A DNA stretch of 15,798 nt, taken from assembly GCA_046048295.1 (NCBI GenBank), contig JBJOGJ010000069.1, positions 1 through 15,798 of the forward strand. The letters run 5' to 3'. Numbering within the stretch: the first letter of the stretch is position 1; every line of letters begins with the position of its first letter. Source of the stretch: CBDCWA01 sp046048295 (GTDB lineage Bacteria > Pseudomonadota > Alphaproteobacteria > Rhizobiales > Hyphomicrobiaceae). A model generated the notes under the pieces. The model searched no databases, was not told the origin of the DNA, and saw only the letters and a program-made list of their open reading frames with translations. Shown piece after piece: positions 8,501-14,269 of this stretch. The translations under genes and the position numbers were made by a program.

Positions 8501-8798
8501 TCGACTGCGACCGGACGACGAGGTCCTTCAGGATCTTGTTCAGCGCGTGGCCGATGTGGATGTTGCCATTTGCATAGGGCGGGCCGTCGTGGAGGGTGAA
8601 CTTGTCGCGTCCCTTTGCGGCCTCGCGCAGTCTGTCCCCCAATCCCAACCGCTGCCAGCGTGCAAGCAACTCCGGCTCACGGGCCGGCAGGTTGGCCCGC
8701 ATGGGAAATTCGGTGTTGGGCAGGAATAGGGTTTTTCCCCAGTCGCGGCCCTCGGTTCCGGAGGGTGCGTTGCCCTTGCTGGCTTTCTTGTCTGCCAT
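5586..8798 (-). CDS. ileS: isoleucyl-tRNA synthetase with enlarged editing domain
   Basis: A class I synthetase that charges tRNA-Ile and edits mis-activated valine. It has 1070 residues, about 100 longer than I expect for this class. Seen in order: an N-terminal extension; the HIGH signature at 81-84 within PYANGNIHIGHALNK; a CP1 editing domain with WTTTPWTIPGN (259-269) and GTGFVHTAPGHG (363-374) followed by D377, the likely editing aspartate; then the catalytic fold with KMSKS at 739-743; an anticodon-binding domain; and a C-terminal tail. The tail has one Cys in RRCARSW rather than the four-Cys zinc site of E. coli IleS. An unusual 75-residue, AT-rich stretch lies between W381 and I457. 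The start MADKKASKG fits the family; the ribosome site before it is weak. The 75-base gap to ribF contains a short stem-loop (8829-8846). Confidence 0.97.
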   Translation of the reverse strand: MADKKASKGNAPSGTEGRDWGKTLFLPNTEFPMRANLPAREPELLARWQRLGLGDRLREAAKGRDKFTLHDGPPYANGNIHIGHALNKILKDLVVRSQSMLGYDSTYVPGWDCHGLPIEWQIEQQFRAKGRNKDDIPVNEFRKVCREFAGQWIDTQREEFKRLGVGGDWDNYYSTMAFHAEATIATELLKFAMNGLLYRGSKPVMWSVVEKTALAEAEVEYQDYQSDTIFVKFPIRGAGGDRGDGLTAAELVGNSIVIWTTTPWTIPGNRAISFSSKIKYSLYEVTAAPDGNWAKPGDKLILADNLAEVVMKAAKVESYENRGAVSGATLETVLCDHPLKGLAGGYDFTVPLLDGDHVTDDTGTGFVHTAPGHGSDDYSIWVASQLAGFAERNSQIERANTEISMTSSYFPAYPDDPSRPDYFRFDLQDQNYSIVTRIGYSNVPDKRERLNEIEKNIPFTVDAEGAFTKEAPGFEGKRVLKPNGDKGGANDAVIKALAEANALIARGRLKHQYPHSWRSKKPVIFRNTPQWFIAMDKALPSLGNNSLRQAAFAEIERVDWVPSAGRNRINGMIESKPDWVVSRQRAWGVPICVFVHKETGQIIPSDKFPDSDKLIARIQDAFAKKGADVWFEEGARERFLDGLVKTPSDWEQVRDILDVWFDSGSTHAFTLEDPKHFPSLAGIRRGIAGGNDRVMYLEGSDQHRGWFQSSLLESCGTRGHAPYDVVLTHGFVLDEKGQKMSKSLGNVTAPQDVIKNSGADILRLWVAASDYSDDLRIGPEILKTFVETYRKIRNTLRWMLGTLNHYEASFAVETSKLPELERVMLHRLAELDGDIRQAYERYDYKRVVSLLSQFLNTDLSAFYFDVRKDALYCEAYSSEKRRAALSTIEHIFRCVTLWLAPILVFTAEETWLSRYPSDDASVHLETFPEVSADWRDDALDSRWDRIRRVRRVVTGALEIERTNKTIGSSLEAAPIVHIQDAELRSLVEAVDFAEICITSGITITGEPAPADAFRLDEVAGVAVVPAKAEGRRCARSWRIVADVGTDPGYPDLSKRDAAAMREFDARSANK
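7431..7655 (-). other. AT-rich in-frame expansion in the IleS editing domain
   Basis: This encodes residues 382-456 of IleS, between the editing-site segment DDYSIW and the conserved IPFTVD block. From memory of bacterial and alphaproteobacterial IleS proteins, about 10-20 residues normally fill this place, so about 55-60 residues are extra. By hand count, G+C over 7441-7620 is 82 of 180 (46%), while the adjacent stretch 7321-7380 is 41 of 60 (68%). The peptide is polar and aromatic (for example SSYFPAYPDDPSRPDYFRFD) and starts four residues after the presumed editing aspartate D377. The reading frame is intact on both sides. A 13-base palindrome, GATCTTGAAGATC, lies inside at 7510-7522. The exact borders are uncertain without an alignment. 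Confidence 0.7.
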
Positions 8799-8873
8799 TT
8801 CTCGTCTTTCACAAACCTGGAATCAGTAGCGGTTTCTAGCAACCGCGGCGCGCGCGATAAAGTGCAGGCGGCA

Positions 8874-9842
8874 TCATATTCTTCCGAGCGGGAATTCCGC
8901 GAGGGGCTGCTCCCGGGCAGCCTTGGCAAGGAGACGGCGCGCCTCGTCGCAGTCCTTGTTCATCTGTGCGATCAAGGCGTCAATGTCGCTGAAGCGGAGG
9001 TCCTGTCGGATGTAGTCGACGAAAACGACGTCCAATGTCCGGCCGTAGAGATCGCCTGAAAAATCGAACAGGAACACTTCAAGGACTGGTGCGCCGTCGT
9101 CAAATGTCGGGCGTGTGCCGAGGTAGGCGGCACCCTCGTACCAAGTTCCGTCGGCGCGGATTCTGACGGCGTAGATTCCATGTCCGAGTGCTGTGCCGGC
9201 TTCGAGTGCAAAGTTGGCGGTGGGAAAACCGAGGCTCGTGCCGATCTTGGCGCCGGGTGCAATCGTGCCGGTGACACGCCACCAGTGGCCAAGCATCTCG
9301 GCAGCCTCGCGAACCCGGCCTGCGGCGAGTTTTGCCCTGATGGCACTTGACGAAAAGACTTCGCCCTCGGCTGCGACGGGCGCAACGACTGTGACGCCAA
9401 ATCCGAGGTCGGCGCCTAACGCCTGCATGAACTCCGGATTGCCGCCGCGGTTCCTGCCGAAAAAGAAATCGTGGCCGATCACGACATGGCGTACGCCCAG
9501 TCCGCCGACGAGCACGCGGCTTGCAAATGTCGCGGCATCGAGCGTTGCAAGCTCATGATCGAAGCTCAGGACTGCCGCCAAGTCGAGTCCCAGGCCTCCG
9601 AGAAGCTCGAGCTTGCGGGGGAGCGGAGTCAGTTGGAAATGCGGCTGATCGGGGCGGAAATGGCGGCGCGGGTGCGGCTCGAACAGCATGACACCGGCAA
9701 CCGTTCCAAGGACCGCCGCTTGCCTTTGCGTTTCCGCAAGTACGGCCTGATGCCCCCTGTGCACACCGTCGAAATTGCCAATGGCTATTGCGGCGCCTCG
9801 AAGCGCGGGCGGAGTATGGTCAAAGCCCTTTTGGACCTGCAT
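8874..9842 (-). CDS. ribF: bifunctional riboflavin kinase / FMN adenylyltransferase
   Basis: RibF phosphorylates riboflavin to FMN and then adenylylates FMN to FAD in the cytoplasm. From the start chosen here it has 322 residues. The N-terminal nucleotidyltransferase domain carries GNFDGVHRGH (22-31, the HxGH-type signature), plus FEPHPRRHF and the SSSAIR motif. The C-terminal riboflavin kinase domain carries GFPTAN (205-210), the conserved PTAN site, followed by GIYAVRI and EVFLFDFSGDLYG. The frame is open to an ATG at 9902, but that has no ribosome site and adds 20 residues unlike family N-termini. MQVQKGFDH at 9842 starts close to the first conserved block, although its own ribosome site (GAGAT) is weak. 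The gene is upstream of ileS on the same strand, with a 75-base gap. Confidence 0.93.
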   Translation of the reverse strand: MQVQKGFDHTPPALRGAAIAIGNFDGVHRGHQAVLAETQRQAAVLGTVAGVMLFEPHPRRHFRPDQPHFQLTPLPRKLELLGGLGLDLAAVLSFDHELATLDAATFASRVLVGGLGVRHVVIGHDFFFGRNRGGNPEFMQALGADLGFGVTVVAPVAAEGEVFSSSAIRAKLAAGRVREAAEMLGHWWRVTGTIAPGAKIGTSLGFPTANFALEAGTALGHGIYAVRIRADGTWYEGAAYLGTRPTFDDGAPVLEVFLFDFSGDLYGRTLDVVFVDYIRQDLRFSDIDALIAQMNKDCDEARRLLAKAAREQPLAEFPLGRI

Positions 9843-9919
9843 CGCTCGATCTCTAACGCCGTTCGGGTTCGGGCTTCGAATGCCGCCCTGATCGCGATGC
9901 ATAATGTGCCATGCTGCAG

Positions 9920-9949
9920 AGGGGAAGCCCGTAAAGCCGCGCTTCCCCT
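9920..9949 (-). terminator. perfect 9-bp stem-loop between the hydratase gene and ribF
   Basis: AGGGGAAGC at 9920-9928 pairs perfectly with GCTTCCCCT at 9941-9949 around a 12-base loop. It begins 10 bases past the stop of the hydratase gene in its transcription direction and lies ahead of ribF. No U-run follows on either strand, so if it terminates transcription it does so inefficiently or with other factors. It could equally stabilise the 3' end of the hydratase mRNA. Confidence 0.45.
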
Positions 9950-9959
9950 GCTCGGGAGG

Positions 9960-10397
9960 CTACTTCGGCCGCGCGGGCACCATCAGGACCGCCTGTCCTT
10001 CGAGGACCACCTTGTCCCCGATCAGACACTGGGTCTCGAACATGGCACGCCGCTTCTCGGGCACCAGCTCGACCACCTTGACCTTTGCCAGAACGGTGTC
10101 ACCGATCTTGACGGGTGCCTTGAAGTTGAGGGTCTGGGACACGTAGATTGCGCCAGGGCCAGGCATTTCCATGCCGAAGACGGCTGATATGTAGCTGGCG
10201 GTCAAGATGCCGTGCGCAATCCGCTCCTTGAAGATCGTGGTGGCGGCATAATCGGCATCCAAGTGGACCGGGTTCTTGTCGCCCGAGACTTCGGCGAACG
10301 AAATTATATCGGCTTCGGATACGGTTTTCTGGAAGCTCGCCTCCATGCCCACCTCGAGGTCCTCGAAGAAGTAGGTCTTGCGCGACAGATATGTCAT
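9960..10397 (-). CDS. MaoC-family hot-dog hydratase, (R)-specific enoyl-CoA hydratase-like
   Basis: A 145-residue MaoC/PhaJ-type protein. Such enzymes hydrate trans-2-enoyl-CoA to (R)-3-hydroxyacyl-CoA, feeding polyhydroxyalkanoate or lipid metabolism. The catalytic Asp/His pair is visible as D40 and H45 in SGDKNPVH, with the following conserved block RIAHGILTASYISAVFG, the usual central helix of the hot-dog fold. The strand segment VSQTLNFKAPVKIGDTV is also typical. The start at 10397 is supported by AAGGA eight bases upstream. The frame stays open upstream to 10529, but that part is Arg/Gln-rich and unlike the family. Single-domain length is normal. The upstream region holds three copies of TTGCGTTGC, which may be regulatory. 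Substrate chain length cannot be told from sequence. Confidence 0.93.
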   Translation of the reverse strand: MTYLSRKTYFFEDLEVGMEASFQKTVSEADIISFAEVSGDKNPVHLDADYAATTIFKERIAHGILTASYISAVFGMEMPGPGAIYVSQTLNFKAPVKIGDTVLAKVKVVELVPEKRRAMFETQCLIGDKVVLEGQAVLMVPARPK

Positions 10398-10473
10398 ATT
10401 CTGTGTCCTTGTGCCCCGTTCAGCTGGTGGATGCCGCATCAGCCGGTAATCGCACAGCTTATCGGGCCGTTGG

Positions 10474-10604
10474 TTGCGTTGCAACATGGTCGTATGCACA
10501 ATTCTTTTGCGTTGCCGCAATCGAATCATGGCCGAAGTATTACAAGTAATGAGCGTTCGGCATGGGTTGGTTCCCGAGAGTCCACGGAAATCCTGTTGCG
10601 TTGC
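10474..10604. repeat. three TTGCGTTGC direct repeats, TTGC/GCAA-rich operator-like cluster
   Basis: Exact copies of TTGCGTTGC occur at 10474-10482, 10507-10515 and 10596-10604. The first extends to the palindrome TTGC-GTT-GCAA (10474-10484), and the second includes TTGC-C-GCAA (10512-10520). Further TTGC tetramers follow near 10626 and 10698. The cluster lies 77-207 bases upstream of the hydratase start. The TGC-spacer-GCA layout resembles the TGC-rich sites described for the polyhydroxyalkanoate regulator PhaR in other alphaproteobacteria. That link is inference. Confidence 0.5.
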
Positions 10605-10639
10605 GGAACGCCTATAGTGTTTCGGTTGCCACGTGTATC

Positions 10640-10654
10640 TTGTGTGTCACACAA
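10640..10654. promoter_or_regulatory. 15-base palindrome, possible operator
   Basis: TTGTGTGTCACACAA is a perfect 7-bp inverted repeat around a central T. Flanking ATC and AAAAGAT make the symmetry almost continue. It is outside any gene, about 240 bases upstream of the hydratase start and 170 bases before the tRNA. Its size and symmetry suit a dimeric repressor site, but no particular regulator is implied. Confidence 0.35.
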
Positions 10655-10825
10655 AAGATCCAACACTTTTCGATGCCTTCCGGACTGGACAGGTGTCGGT
10701 TGCGAGGTTACAAACCGCAACTCGTTTCCGGGCCTGCTATCCAAGTTTTGCACGGAGGCGGTTTTTGATCACTTCCCGACTGTATCGTTTCGTCAGCAGT
10801 TTGCTGGAGCGATCACGGGCGGAAT

Positions 10826-10900
<75 letters not shown>

Positions 10901-10987
10901 TTCCCTCCAACTCGCCTACATCTCTTACAGCGGTTCATCTGCAGGTATTTAACTGTGTTCGGCTGCTCCGGCCCGATAAATTTTAGA

Positions 10988-11509
10988 TTACTGGTGCAGA
11001 AGCTTCAGTCCGTAATAGCTTGGGGCCAGGAATGCTGCCGACCAGATAAGCGAGGAGCCCAGGCTTGCTATCGCGAAGGGTAGCGTGCGCATTTGCATGG
11101 CGCCCGCGACGAACGGCACGACGGGGCGCAGTGGCCCGATGAACTTGGAGATGTAAATCGCAGACATGCCGCGCCGCTCGAAGAGGGCCTGAGTTCTAAG
11201 AAGCCAGAACGGGTTGCGATTGAACGGCCAGCGCTTGTCCAGGTTCTCCTTCATCCAGCTGCCGAGCACGAATGAAACCATGTCGCCGGCAAAACAGCCT
11301 GCCGCACCGGCAAGAAGAATTGGAAGAAAAGGGTTTCCTGCAGCGCCCTCGAGGGCGGCGATACCGAGGAAGAGCGCGCTGGCGGGTACAAAGAATGATA
11401 TGAATACGAGGCTTTCGGCGAAGCCCAGAACAAAGAGCAGGATCTCTATCGCCGTTTCGTTTTCCCGGGCGAAGTCGACCGCAGCATTCCACCATGCAGC
11501 GACGTCCAT
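10988..11509 (-). CDS. DedA-family (VTT domain) inner-membrane protein
   Basis: A 173-residue membrane protein of the DedA/SNARE-associated family, whose members include the undecaprenyl-phosphate and phospholipid transporters or flippases of the cytoplasmic membrane. Family marks are an acidic residue in the first re-entrant segment (E32 in FAESLVF, followed by FFVPASA), AGCFAGDMVSF with D76, and the motif SKFIGPLRPVVPFVAG (121-136). In the best-studied members this last motif carries two essential arginines six residues apart. Here the first is K122 and the second R128. Hydrophobic segments fall at about 22-52, 61-83, 117-138 and 143-165. The start at 11509 has GGAG nine bases upstream. The gene stands alone, 47 bases downstream of the LysR-type gene on the same strand. 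The exact lipid substrate cannot be assigned. Confidence 0.92.
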   Translation of the reverse strand: MDVAAWWNAAVDFARENETAIEILLFVLGFAESLVFISFFVPASALFLGIAALEGAAGNPFLPILLAGAAGCFAGDMVSFVLGSWMKENLDKRWPFNRNPFWLLRTQALFERRGMSAIYISKFIGPLRPVVPFVAGAMQMRTLPFAIASLGSSLIWSAAFLAPSYYGLKLLHQ

Positions 11510-11556
11510 TTGTTCAATCTCCGAATGAAGCCGTCGCGAAGTCCGGGCTCGTCCGC

Positions 11557-12477
11557 CTAGGTTAGGATCGAAATATCCTGAAAGTCGCGTTCAATGACGG
11601 TACGCAGCATTGTCGCAAGTGTTCGGTAGCTCTGCTGGCGCGCACTCGTCTGGCGCCACGCGAGGCCGACGGTGCGGTAGATGGAGCGTCCTTCCAGCTC
11701 GCATATGTGCACGCTTGCATCGCGTGACGCAACCGCCTGGATATAGAGACCTGGAAGGAACGTGACGCCGAGATCCATGGCAACCATTTCACGGAGGGTA
11801 TCGAGACTGGTGCCTTCATAGTCGAGCCGGATGTTTGCTCCAAATTCCTCACAGAGCGCGAGCGCGACGTCATGCAGCTGGTGCCCAGGGCCGAGAGCCA
11901 GCATGTCGGTGCCCTCCAGATCGGTGCGTTTTGGCCTTGGAATACCGGCAATCCTGTGGTCGGCGGCAACCGTTAGGTAGAGCGGCTCCCTGAAAACTGG
12001 TTCGACGACGAACTCGGTGCTGCGGACGGGCAGCAGCGTCAGGATTACATCATGACGCCCTTCGGCCAGTTCAGCCGGCAATTCGCGAGGCAATACCTCA
12101 CGAATGTATAGCTTCAGTTCAGGATAGGTTGCATGAAGCTCCGGAATAATTCTGGGAAGGAGATAAGGGCCGATAGTGGGGGGAAGACCAAGTCGGAGAA
12201 CACCGGAAAGTTCCTTCCCACCGCTGGATGCGAGAATTCTAATTTCGTTGGCGTCTGCAAGCATTCTTCGAGCTATTTCAACGACCTGTGTCCCTATTGG
12301 AGTAAGGATTACTCGCGATCTGGACCGCTCAACAAGTTGTGCGCCCACGCGCTGCTCGAGGGCCTTCAATTGCTCGCTGAGCGTCGGCTGGGTTGTGTGG
12401 GCTCTTTCCGCAGCGCGCCTGAAATGGCGCGTGTCCGCAATCGCTACTAGGTATTCCAGTTGCCTCAAATTGGGCAT
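11557..12477 (-). CDS. LysR-family regulator, OxyR-like but lacking the peroxidatic cysteine
   Basis: A 306-residue LysR-type transcription factor. The N-terminal helix-turn-helix is at about 16-36 (FRRAAERAHTTQPTLSEQLK), followed by the linker helix and a substrate-binding-like effector domain. The effector domain resembles OxyR: GPGHQLHDVALALCEEFGA aligns with the OxyR redox loop and GTSLDTLREMVA with the block after it. At the place of OxyR Cys199, which reacts with peroxide, there is Gln200. The partner Cys208 is kept as Cys209. A disulfide switch of the OxyR kind is therefore not possible. The start at 12477 is supported by GGAGG seven bases upstream; a TTG directly before it is an alternative. 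The gene is divergent from a beta-carbonic anhydrase gene, its likeliest target apart from itself. It may be an OxyR paralogue that senses something else. Confidence 0.92.
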   Translation of the reverse strand: MPNLRQLEYLVAIADTRHFRRAAERAHTTQPTLSEQLKALEQRVGAQLVERSRSRVILTPIGTQVVEIARRMLADANEIRILASSGGKELSGVLRLGLPPTIGPYLLPRIIPELHATYPELKLYIREVLPRELPAELAEGRHDVILTLLPVRSTEFVVEPVFREPLYLTVAADHRIAGIPRPKRTDLEGTDMLALGPGHQLHDVALALCEEFGANIRLDYEGTSLDTLREMVAMDLGVTFLPGLYIQAVASRDASVHICELEGRSIYRTVGLAWRQTSARQQSYRTLATMLRTVIERDFQDISILT

Positions 12478-12550
12478 CAAGTGCCTCCCCCGCCTTGAGT
12501 TCCGACCGATATACGCAAATTCGTCGCAGCTTCAAGTTCACAGCCATTAC

Positions 12551-12567
12551 GATCGACGTTTTCGATC
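12551..12567. promoter_or_regulatory. inverted repeat in the LysR/carbonic anhydrase divergent region
   Basis: GATCGA (12551-12556) and TCGATC (12562-12567) form a perfect 6-bp dyad with a 5-base spacer, 74-90 bases upstream of the LysR-type start. LysR regulators usually bind dyads of this kind, with a T-N11-A core, in the shared control region between themselves and a divergent target. Assignment to this regulator is a guess from position. Confidence 0.3.
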
Positions 12568-12639
12568 ATGCTGCGCCGGGATTTCGATTTGTTGTCTGTG
12601 GATGATGCTTTCACTTCGTTTGGATCGAAACAGGAGGCT

Positions 12640-12804
12640 ATGACCTCTGACCGGGACGATGCAGTGCTGACAATCACCATTGATCGCTCCGATAATCATT
12701 CTCTGCAATCCATTAGGGTGTATTTCAACGGCGACGACAGCAAAGTAGAAGCCAACAGCGACGCACCCTCCGGCGAAGCCGTGTCCGAACAGAGAAAGGT
12801 CTGA
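12640..12804 (+). CDS. possible small protein upstream of carbonic anhydrase
   Basis: A 54-codon frame starting MTSDRDDAVLTITID and ending SEQRKV. It stops two bases before the TTG start of the carbonic anhydrase gene, and that gene's ribosome site lies inside its last codons, so translation could be coupled. AGGAGG sits just two bases before this ATG, closer than ideal; a longer start at 12568 (78 codons) is also possible. By hand count 33 of 53 codons end in G or C, weak support for coding. The peptide is polar and acidic with two beta-like stretches (AVLTITID and LQSIRVYFNG). It has no signal peptide, no membrane segment and no family I recognise. It may simply be leader sequence. Confidence 0.35.
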   Translation: MTSDRDDAVLTITIDRSDNHSLQSIRVYFNGDDSKVEANSDAPSGEAVSEQRKV

Positions 12805-12806
12805 AG

Positions 12807-13451
12807 TTGAACATCCCCGACCAACTCCTGCGCGGCTACCACGCGTTTCGCGCAGGACGCTTCAAAGAGCAGTCAGAGCTGTACAGGTCGCTATCGCAGG
12901 GTCAGCAGCCATCTACCATGATCATAGGATGCGCTGACAGCAGGGTCGATCCTGCGACGATTTTCTCCGCCGCACCAGGTGAGCTATTTGTAATGCGTAA
13001 TGTGGCCGCGCTGGTTCCACCATGCGAAGAGACCGGCTCATATCATGGGACCTCGGCTGCAATCGAATTCGCAGTAGTTTCGTTAAAGGTCCGCAATATT
13101 GTCGTACTTGGGCATGGCTTATGCGGCGGTGTCGCGGCTTCACTGGCCGCTGCTGAAAGCCAACCGTTGGGGCGGTTCATCGGCCCTTGGGTCGAATTGT
13201 TAGCAGGCAGCCGGGATCAGCTTCTGATGGGGGATGTGCAGCTTTCGCGAGAACAGCTTCACAAGTCTCTGGAGCACCGCGCAGTTCAGCAGTCGCTCGA
13301 GAACCTGATGAGCTTTCCGTTCGTTGCGCAGTCAGTCGCTGCGGGAACCCTCCGGCTGGAAGGCGCTTGGTTCTCGATTGCGGAAGCCGAACTTCAATGG
13401 TTGGACCGCGGGACAGGGACATTTGCGCCTGTCCCCGATGGCATCAGCTAA
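12807..13451 (+). CDS. beta-class carbonic anhydrase
   Basis: This zinc enzyme interconverts CO2 and bicarbonate in the cytoplasm, supplying bicarbonate for carboxylases. It has 214 residues, normal for the class. The zinc ligands are Cys42, His103 and Cys106; the catalytic Asp44-Arg46 dyad lies in CADSRVDP. Other family marks are GELFVMRNVAALVPP, YHGTSAAIEFAV and VLGHGLCGGV. The start is TTG at 12807, giving MNIPDQLLRGYHAF, which matches the usual N-terminus, with GAAAGG seven bases upstream. No ATG in this frame would keep the conserved N-terminal helix. The gene is divergent from the OxyR-like regulator, with a possible small gene directly ahead, and ends four bases from the stop of the opposing membrane protein gene. 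Confidence 0.96.
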   Translation: MNIPDQLLRGYHAFRAGRFKEQSELYRSLSQGQQPSTMIIGCADSRVDPATIFSAAPGELFVMRNVAALVPPCEETGSYHGTSAAIEFAVVSLKVRNIVVLGHGLCGGVAASLAAAESQPLGRFIGPWVELLAGSRDQLLMGDVQLSREQLHKSLEHRAVQQSLENLMSFPFVAQSVAAGTLRLEGAWFSIAEAELQWLDRGTGTFAPVPDGIS

Positions 13452-13455
13452 GTGC

Positions 13456-13959
13456 TCAAGCGATCTCGGCAGATTCGTGGACCTGCCGGCTGCGTTGCAG
13501 CAATCCGAACCAGAGGCGGTTGGCAACGACCAGTGTAAGCAGAGGAAGTATTGGGGCAAGCAGCATGGATTGCGACATCTGCCACCCGAAGTGGGCTGCG
13601 GCAACCACCAGATAAGCGATGATGACCCATGAAGTCAGTGCGACGCGGAGGCGGTTCGTTCGATCGTTCAACGTTTCGGCGAAGCGGACAGGATTATTCA
13701 TGGCTATCAGGAAATGCAGACATGCGGCAGCCGACATTGCCGTGACGAGCGACGTCGTGAGTGCCACGATGGTGACCTTGCTACCAAGGATCGGTGTCAA
13801 CGGGCCGCTGCCCAGCAAGGCCGACTGATGGACAAGGATCGGCAACCAAAGAACGAATGCCGCAAAGCCCGATGATTCTACCGGGTTATCCTCGATGAGG
13901 CGCCAGAATTTTCCAGCCGCCGCGTTGCGGAGGCCCTGTCGGTCGCTATGCGCTGTCAT
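13456..13959 (-). CDS. four-helix membrane protein of unknown function
   Basis: A 167-residue protein whose family I do not recognise. A soluble N-terminal segment (MTAHSDRQG to about residue 29) is followed by four clear hydrophobic segments at about 31-49, 62-86, 103-123 and 131-153, and a short charged tail. The segment FWRLIEDNPVESSGFAAFVL spans the first membrane entry. Short loops (for example AMNNPVRFAETLNDRTNRLR) suggest a compact inner-membrane bundle. I chose 13959 because the frame upstream to 14019 is rich in Arg and Cys and has no usable ribosome site; an AGGGA lies about 10 bases before 13959. It converges on the carbonic anhydrase gene with only four bases between stops, so the two transcripts probably overlap. 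No functional residues are evident. Confidence 0.75.
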   Translation of the reverse strand: MTAHSDRQGLRNAAAGKFWRLIEDNPVESSGFAAFVLWLPILVHQSALLGSGPLTPILGSKVTIVALTTSLVTAMSAAACLHFLIAMNNPVRFAETLNDRTNRLRVALTSWVIIAYLVVAAAHFGWQMSQSMLLAPILPLLTLVVANRLWFGLLQRSRQVHESAEIA

Positions 13960-14269
13960 TCTACTTCGGTCCCTGAGTGCCTGACAGGCTCTCCAAAAGC
14001 GTGGGCAGATCGATAACATGCTAACGAGTGGACCTCGCCAACCGGTTAACTCTGGAACTGCGGAATGAATGCGGTGCGATCACGGTTAATTTATTCCATA
14101 CCGCCGCTTGATGCGCGATCCTACGGCTACTCGACCTATTAATTCTGATCATACAACTCAATTGTCAGTCAGGCACGACATTGGCAGGATTGGTGGTCAG
14201 CATTACAGCCTGTGAGCATCTGCGGAAACGGGGATGGCAGTTCTAGTCGCGGGATCCGAGGTGGGATCG

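Larger units (their letters stand above)
10398..10825. other. 428-base intergenic region between hydratase gene and tRNA-Val
   Basis: I see no credible gene here. Short open frames on both strands (for example 75 codons at 10526-10753, minus) have no ribosome site, poor composition and no recognisable motif. The region is poorer in GC than the flanking genes. It contains three TTGCGTTGC repeats and a 15-base palindrome, listed separately. It must contain the promoters for the leftward hydratase gene and the rightward tRNA gene, but I cannot place convincing -35/-10 boxes. Confidence 0.6.

Noticed and set aside
8799..8873. GCGGTT-TCTAGC-AACCGC stem-loop (8829-8846) before ileS as an attenuator or T-box.
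   Set aside because: It has only 6 bp, no U-tract and no specifier or antiterminator elements. T-boxes belong mainly to Gram-positive bacteria.
11557..12477. Naming the LysR-type gene oxyR outright.
   Set aside because: The peroxidatic cysteine is replaced by Gln200 and no peroxide-defence gene is adjacent, so the name would imply a function the sequence does not support.
14020..14233. Promoter for the hydroxylase gene (TTGTCA at 14162, 17 bases, CAGGAT).
   Set aside because: Only three of six bases of the proposed -10 match, which is too weak to list as a feature.
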